DNA from: Melampsora larici-populina 98AG31
Lineage: Eukaryota; Basidiomycota; Pucciniomycetes; Pucciniales; Melampsoraceae
Direction: 5' to 3'
DNA length: 64,000 nucleotides
Assembly (NCBI RefSeq): GCF_000204055.1
Contig: NW_006768767.1
Coordinates: 3,133,352 to 3,197,351, forward strand
Made by a program: the position numbers and the translations under genes
Shown: piece after piece, positions 58,645-64,000 of the stretch
Numbering within the stretch: position 1 is the stretch's first letter
Layout: each line of letters opens with the position of its first letter
The notes under the pieces: generated by a model
What the model was told of the DNA's origin: nothing
The model's database searches: none
What the model saw: only the letters and a program-made list of their open reading frames with translations

Positions 58645-59139
58645 ATGCCTAAAAAGCGATCTTCAAGCAATAAACAGTATAATCAAAAGAGGGATAACAG
58701 CCGAGGACGATTGAGAGCAAAACGCAAAAGTGGGAATCATCCTGAAAGGAACGAACTGCGACGAACAGGCTTTGATTCATTACGCGCCGAACTAAGTAAA
58801 ACTTTTGGAATTCCTCACGATTGTCGTATATACTTTCTCAAGAAGCATGACATGAACTCGTTACCTAAGACACCTCGACTCAAGATCACTTTTGGGAATT
58901 CGGTTCTACTCGATGCTGATACCTGGAAGGTCCTCCAGGTGAACCGATTTATTCCATTTTCCGAAATGTCGCACGAGAAGAAAGACGACATGCACTTTGT
59001 AGTCCAAACCCTCTATCAGCACGCGTTGGCTAGGGGAGAGGTGAAGATCAATGGTTCCGTTCAAGGATTGGAGAATTGGGGTGAAATGAGGTCCGCGGGA
59101 TTTCGGGGAGGAAGTGACAAAGGTCGTAAGATGGGTTGA
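58645..59139 (+). CDS. Hypothetical basic protein, 164 residues
   Basis: A single open frame from MPKKRSSSNKQYNQ to TGA 59137-59139. The first 50 residues are strongly basic (KRDNSRGRLRAKRKSG), suggesting nucleic-acid binding or nuclear targeting. The remainder has mixed predicted strands and helices (FGIPHDCRIYFLKKHDMN, LKITFGNSVLLDADTWKVLQ). It ends in a Gly/Arg-rich ENWGEMRSAGFRGGSDKGR. The last motif reminds me of the C-termini of lineage-specific rust proteins, but I cannot name a family. Length and composition support real coding sequence; a later exon after GGTTGAG cannot be excluded. Confidence 0.5.
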   Translation: MPKKRSSSNKQYNQKRDNSRGRLRAKRKSGNHPERNELRRTGFDSLRAELSKTFGIPHDCRIYFLKKHDMNSLPKTPRLKITFGNSVLLDADTWKVLQVNRFIPFSEMSHEKKDDMHFVVQTLYQHALARGEVKINGSVQGLENWGEMRSAGFRGGSDKGRKMG

Positions 59140-60279
59140 GTACTTTTCATCTCTCTTCCAATGTTTTTTGATCGTATCATAACACTAAAGGCACAACCAT
59201 GTTTCTCGGCAAAACTGGATTAAACCCCTAAGCCTTAACAACATGTATATGTACCTACAACACCAATCTCCTCAGTCTCACTTGCTCCCTACCACTGCTG
59301 ACCCTCTTCAAACCCCTAAACCCAACAACGTCTTACCTACTTCAACTTCCAAGAACCGCTTGGTTTGCCTTCAAGCTGTGATTGTTTACATCAAAGTAAA
59401 TGGCACAAGTGTATCCTCTAATCTACTTCATTCTGTCTATCTTCTAATTGATTTTATTATGCCTGCTTCCTTTGATCAAATAGAATTGTGGTTTGTTCTT
59501 GTCACAAGACATTGTTGATCCTTTCCAATTGATTGACTGTCTGCTCATGAACCTCCTCATTCAATTCAATCAGTACTCAAACAGAAAGCTGTATCTTCAA
59601 AACTCCGTCATTGTCTTATATACGGTGACATTCCGACTCACTACCATCTTAAGTAAGTCCATTTATATCATTTCACAATCAGACAGAGCAAAATAGATTA
59701 ACAACACTTGATCTCTTTACATCTGGAAGCCCTATTTCTCTTTATGTTATGCTTGCAGTATAGAAGATGCGGTGCCTGTGTAGTTGAAACCGATAATCAA
59801 ATAGACAACAATCTTATGCCAATTCAGCTAAACAAAGCTCTACGCCTTCAGATTGACCGAACTTGACCCAGTTTAGTCCTTTTTGCTCATGTCATTGTTT
59901 CAAGAGCACAATCATCTCATTTTTTCTTACCTGTTCTTCTGCAATTTGTGACCCAAAAATTTGGATGAATCAAAGGAAGATATCTCAAATTTGAAAGCCT
60001 TCAAATGAGACCCAAAATGTTGATATTCGATATTGACGCGTTGTAGAAGACTAGACTTCAAGAAATCTTTCAAACGAGCTGTTTCAGAACCAAAATCGGC
60101 AGTTGGCAATTGAACAGTCTCTATTGAGTGATTCTTGGACAAACCTCATCAAATTGAAGTACGACTGTTAGAAGAAATCAGATCATCCAGGTATGTTGTT
60201 TTGTTGATCACTGTATCTCTGTCTTCATGAACCGCTTACTGAAACTAAAGTTTTCAATTCCTAAATTATTGGCTCCTGT
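59140..60279. other. Intergenic
   Basis: No supportable gene. An upstream exon of the RRP36-like copy may lie near 60140-60190 (ending before GTATGT), but its frame is unclear. Confidence 0.35.
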
Positions 60280-61149
60280 AGCTCATAGATCTATCAATTG
60301 GTGCTCTTCTCAAATCCCAAAAACAAGCCAAGACATCAACTCAACCTGAAACAAAACCATCAAAGCCAAAACCAAAAGTAATCGAAAAAGTTGAACAATC
60401 TTCTGAATCTGAATCTGAACCCAAACCTAAACCTGAATTAGGTCCATCGTCTTCATATCCTAGAATACAACAACGAACCAATAAACATGCACCAATGGCA
60501 ATGTCAAGTAAAAGATCAGTCACCAGAAGAAGAACAGTAGTCGCAGTACCGAAACTAGGCGAGATCCAGAATTTGATTCATTATCTAGAGCGATCGATCC
60601 AACCTTACATTCAAGATCACATGGATTTTTGAAAACTGAAAGAACATTAGAATTAGAAACTTTACAAAAACCCTATCAAAAAGCTAAATCGAAACCTGGT
60701 ACGATCTCCGAAATCAAATTAAAACGAATTGAAGAATCTTTAATAAGAGCTGAAAATTTCGAAATTCAAAATGATTAGATTGAAAGAGAGAGAGAAAGAG
60801 AAGTGTTAAAGAAATGGAAAACTGAAGAAAAGGCTAAACAACAGGATGGCGAGAATCCATTTTATCTTAAGAAAAGTAAGTCTTGCAATTTGATGTCATC
60901 CATTTTATCTTAAGAAAAGTAAGTCTTGCAATTTGATGTCATGATTCTGTTCTTTCTAGAGTTTTTACTAAAGCTTTGGTATCTTATTGTGATGTTTGTT
61001 AGAGGAACACAAGGAAGTAATTCTGGCTGATCGATTCAATCACTTTTCTCAAGATAAGCGCAAGTTACAAAAAGCTGTCGAACGTAAGAGAAAGAAAGTC
61101 GCTGGTAAAGAAAAGAAATCTATGCCTGCTGAAAGAGCTCGGTCTTGAT
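60280..61149 (+). pseudogene. RRP36: Decayed RRP36-like ribosomal RNA processing gene
   Basis: RRP36 is a nucleolar factor of early 18S pre-rRNA processing. After an acceptor near 60280 the frame reads LIDLSIGALLKSQKQ and a Lys/Pro/Glu-rich linker. The family core follows, RTNKHAPMAMSSKRSVTRRR with TVVAVPK. The frame then shifts by one near 60555 and continues TRRDPEFDSLSRAI, HGFLKTERTLELETLQK and RIEESLIRAENFEIQND. A TAG stop is followed by IEREREREVLKKWKTEEKAK and NPFYLKK. An intron leads to VILADRFNHF and ERKRKKVAGKEKKSMPAERA. A tandem duplication of about 43 bp (60856-60898 and 60899-60941) covers the exon end and its donor. Introns are present, so this is a decayed duplicate, not a retrocopy. 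The essential copy must lie elsewhere. Confidence 0.72.
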
Positions 61150-62099
61150 GGAAAGATCATTTGATTGAAAGAAGTGATCTCTTGGGAGTGTTTCGATCTC
61201 TTTGGGTTCTCCTTTTTTCATTGCTATCCTCTCAGTGGATTCAGATCTCTCTGATCACATGTTACATTCACGGTTCCACTCAACCTCACGACTCACTTGT
61301 CATAATATTATCCCACCCTATCTCTCGAAAGTTTGTCCCCTCTATCTTTCATTTCCAGGGTCTATATGATTTCTCTTTTTATGACACAGAATCATACAAG
61401 TGCTACTGATAGTGCAAGATCGGTGGATTCCTTCAAGACATCAATGTATTATATCATGCTGTGCAGTAAAATCACATCTTCTTTTGATACCTTTGCATAT
61501 GCTTGCATCATAGAATATACACCATGCGCTTTTGATCCCTTGACTCAATCCAATTCTAAAAGGCATGATGGGAAAGATGGAATGATCAAATTGAGACTGT
61601 TGGGATGCTTGACGCACATGATCCTACCTCATTCACCTCATATCTAAAGCCTGAACTATCCTTCCAAAACATCTCTTAAATAATACTTGTTGTATGTACC
61701 AAAGTCAGTTGAATGAAGTCTTTGATAGTGATTTACACATGATTTTCGACCAATCTTGGGGGGATTCAGAAACCAAAGCTTAGATTGCCATCTTGAATCA
61801 CTTCATACAAAGTTTCTGAGTCAGTTTCACTTCATTTGTGCTCATTTAGTAACTATGACATCACACTTGACTTCAAAGCACACTTTCAACCACAATCCTG
61901 GCCTGAGGATCAAATTGACAAAAAGATCATCACTCAAGCTGTGTTTGTTCTCTCCACCTTGATTGTCAGTCAAGTGAATCCGGTGATTTTTCTCATCCAG
62001 TGTCTGATAGGCATCTTCTGAAAACGTTTTGCTTTACAATCATCCCAAGTTTGTAAGAATCAAATATAGACCATGTCTTAAGAAGTAGTAAGCCTGTTT
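61150..62099. other. Intergenic
   Basis: AT-rich; small ORFs (61161-62021) show no motif. It may hold further decayed exons of neighbouring pseudogenes. Confidence 0.35.
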
Positions 62100-62990
62100 T
62101 CAGTCAGCCTCTATGAAGGATTTAAATCATATTGATTTCTTTGAATCTCGAGCCACAAACAGTTATATGATTGGTAAGTCAACCAGTTTTTGAGTTAAGG
62201 CTGACATAGATCTCCAGATGAAGGAGCATATGGACCAGTATTTAAAGTAATTCAATCTAATGATGGGGAAACAACAACAGCTTATGAGAATGGTGCAGTC
62301 TATAAAGAAATGAATGTCAAAAATCCTCCTAATTCATGTGAAAATTTAATATTACTTCTTGAAATCTTGTCACCTTATTTATGTACTTTGTTAATCTTAC
62401 CTCATAAATCATACACTAAGTCATATGAAATCTTTTTGTTACTCCATCACTCTGATCAAAGAATGCTATTGGAAACTGTTAATTGAGCTGGAGAGATGTG
62501 CATCAATCCAACAAATGGCGGTGCTGCTGGAGGAATTGATGAATTACTTGTGATGTTCTTTAGTATTGAATTGATAAGAGTTATACAAGCTTTACAAAAA
62601 GCAGCTTCTATTCATGGTAATTTAAAAATTGAAAATTGCTTAGTAAGATTACAAAGTGTACCAGAAGGAAGTAAATCATGGTCATCAATTTATAATTTTT
62701 ATTTTCAGAAGGGATGCAAATCTAAATGATCAAATAAATTGATTATGGAAGATCAATTGCTACAAATGTATTCCCAAATCAAGAAGAGTTTATTGTAGAA
62801 TGGGAAACAGACGAATATGATTCTCCTGAAATGAGAGTAGTTAAATAAAGGAGTTTCCAGCCTGATTATGATGGTATCCTTTCAATTTTGTTTCGTTTAT
62901 CATTTGGTACATTGACCAAAAAAGCTTTGATTAAACCGTGGTTTGAAAGGTATCATCAAATCAAATGATGGTCTAAATTGTTTAGGGCCC
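62100..62990 (+). pseudogene. BUB1: Decayed BUB1-like checkpoint kinase, kinase-domain remnant
   Basis: BUB1 is the spindle-checkpoint kinase at kinetochores. Blocks in family order are DEGAYGPVFKVIQSNDGE (glycine loop), VYKEMNVKNPPNSCENLILL, KSYEIFLLLHHSDQRMLLET, then VN and TGA (62484-62486). They continue with AGEMCINPTNGGAAGGIDEL, MFFSIELIRVIQALQKAA and HGNLKIENCLVRLQ, where the catalytic Asp of HGDLK is Asn. DYGRSIATNVFPNQEEF and EWETDEYDSPEMR follow, and FGTLTKKALIKPWFERYHQ ends the match. Frame breaks between blocks and the lost catalytic Asp show it is a pseudogene. Only the C-terminal half of the protein is seen. Confidence 0.68.
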
Positions 62991-64000
62991 ATATGGTTGC
63001 CAGAGATTATCATATACTAGAGTAAAATTGTACTGTATTAAATGACCTGAAACCACAGTAAAAGTTGCAACTCCCAACTAATTGTGAGTTGATAGGTAAT
63101 GGGTGGTTTTTAAAAATAATTGTTTGATAACTCAGAACCACCAATCCTACAATTTCACTTTTGCATACAATTATGCTTTGAAACCAATGTTTTTGGTGAA
63201 TTAGATCAAAACCCAGTGCTGGAGAGAATTGAGATCATGGAATGCACTCTCCTTAAGAGATACTTACTTGCTTGTTGGTCAGGAGATTGTTTTGTATGTA
63301 CCTCTCACATTGTACATGCTCAATTGTCACTTTGTCACTTTGTCACTTTGTCACTTTGTCTCACATAAGTCTCTTGTTTATCATCTCACATTTTGTATTG
63401 TTGAGATCATGTTTATCATCATTTCATCTTTGTACAATGCTGGCTTATCTCACACAATAAATCACCAGCTTCATGTGATTCCAAATCACAAAATTCTTCT
63501 CAACATCTCTTCAATTGCTCTGGTAAGATTTGAAACCAATCAACTGTGTCTAATAAATCATAACCTTCATGGACCTGCTCAATGAGGTGGGGAAATTGAG
63601 TAAGTGGTTGAAGATGTGATGAGTTGAATCTAAAAAAGCATTGGAGAGAAGATGAGAATTGAGACGAGTTGAAACAAAGATGAGATCAGTGTGTCCAAAG
63701 AACTGATGAGGTTGATCAGAGATGCAATGAGATCAAAGATAAGTTGATCAACAATGTGATGAAGTTGAAGAATTGATACATACCACAGTTGGTCAAAGAA
63801 TTGTTGAGCAAGCTGATGAATAGATACATGTGTAATGTTGATGGTGGTGAGGTGTGGGAGGTGAAGAGGTGAATTTTTGACAAGTACCGTTATCACGTAC
63901 GGAATTAATCCAATTATGATCCAAATAAACGGAAAAAGGTGTTGATAGAATTAATCCATAATATGAGATTATTGAACAAATAATGTTGTATGTACAATAA
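62991..64000. repeat. Intergenic with an 8-bp tandem repeat and purine-rich tract
   Basis: TTTGTCAC repeats four times at about 63327-63360. From 63600 to 63860 the plus strand is GA-rich with repeated GATGAG/GTTGA words. No gene is recognised to the window end. Confidence 0.5.

Noticed and set aside
5285..62486. TGA read as a sense codon (selenocysteine or altered code)
   Set aside because: Host genes G6PDH and YPK1 use TGA only as stop or not at all inside frames, the breaks are confined to repeated genes, and several of these genes carry other lesions (frameshifts, lost catalytic residues).
1..64000. LTR retrotransposons and viral insertions
   Set aside because: No long direct repeats with integrase, reverse transcriptase or capsid motifs were seen; the mobile DNA recognised is KDZ, Helitron and Tnp2 type.

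Overview
The window looks like nuclear DNA of a rust fungus, most likely Puccinia-like. The evidence is short phase-consistent GT-AG introns, fungal housekeeping genes, members of a WRS-motif protein family that I recall as high-copy in Puccinia, and KDZ, Helitron and Tnp2/CACTA-type transposons. Species cannot be fixed from the sequence alone.

Layout. 0.35-2.5 kb holds an intact minus-strand glucose-6-phosphate dehydrogenase gene. 3.36-9.27 kb is a complete DNA transposon with 241-bp terminal inverted repeats and an 8-bp target duplication; it carries an HMG-box-like gene, a zinc-knuckle gene and an array of about 176-bp repeats, but no transposase. 11.0-13.8 kb is an intact YPK1/Gad8-type AGC kinase gene. 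14-23.5 kb is repeat-rich: a CxC5-like fragment, two paralogues of the WRS family and a Tnp2-type transposase broken by one stop. 24.1-29.2 kb is a tandem cluster of four small minus-strand genes, at least three of which share an unrecognised domain of about 75 residues (one copy, one copy, three copies). 29.7-32.5 kb is a third WRS-family gene with a SAP-like N-terminus and three in-frame TGA codons.

34.0-35.3 kb is an intact OB-fold-like gene upstream of a decayed Helitron Rep-helicase gene (38.1-57.1 kb). The helicase is split by a 14,531-bp KDZ transposon (41,726-56,256) flanked by the 8-bp duplication TATGGCGC. Removing the insertion and one duplication copy brings the helicase frame back together. 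The KDZ element carries four genes: a FAR1/WRKY-like zinc-finger protein, the KDZ transposase, a TET/JBP-family 2-oxoglutarate dioxygenase (predicted to oxidise 5-methylcytosine) and an intact HMG-box-like protein related to the one in the 3.36-9.27 kb element. 58.6-63 kb has an unknown small ORF and decayed copies of two host genes, RRP36-like and BUB1-like.

The central theme is mobile DNA and DNA methylation. At 13 places in repeated or duplicated genes an open frame is broken by TGA, each explicable by a CGA to TGA change, the only nonsense change that CpG deamination can make on the coding strand. The G6PDH and YPK1 genes have none. A TET/JBP gene travels inside one of these transposons. 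Exon borders were placed by eye from splice sites, phase and family similarity; no searches were run.
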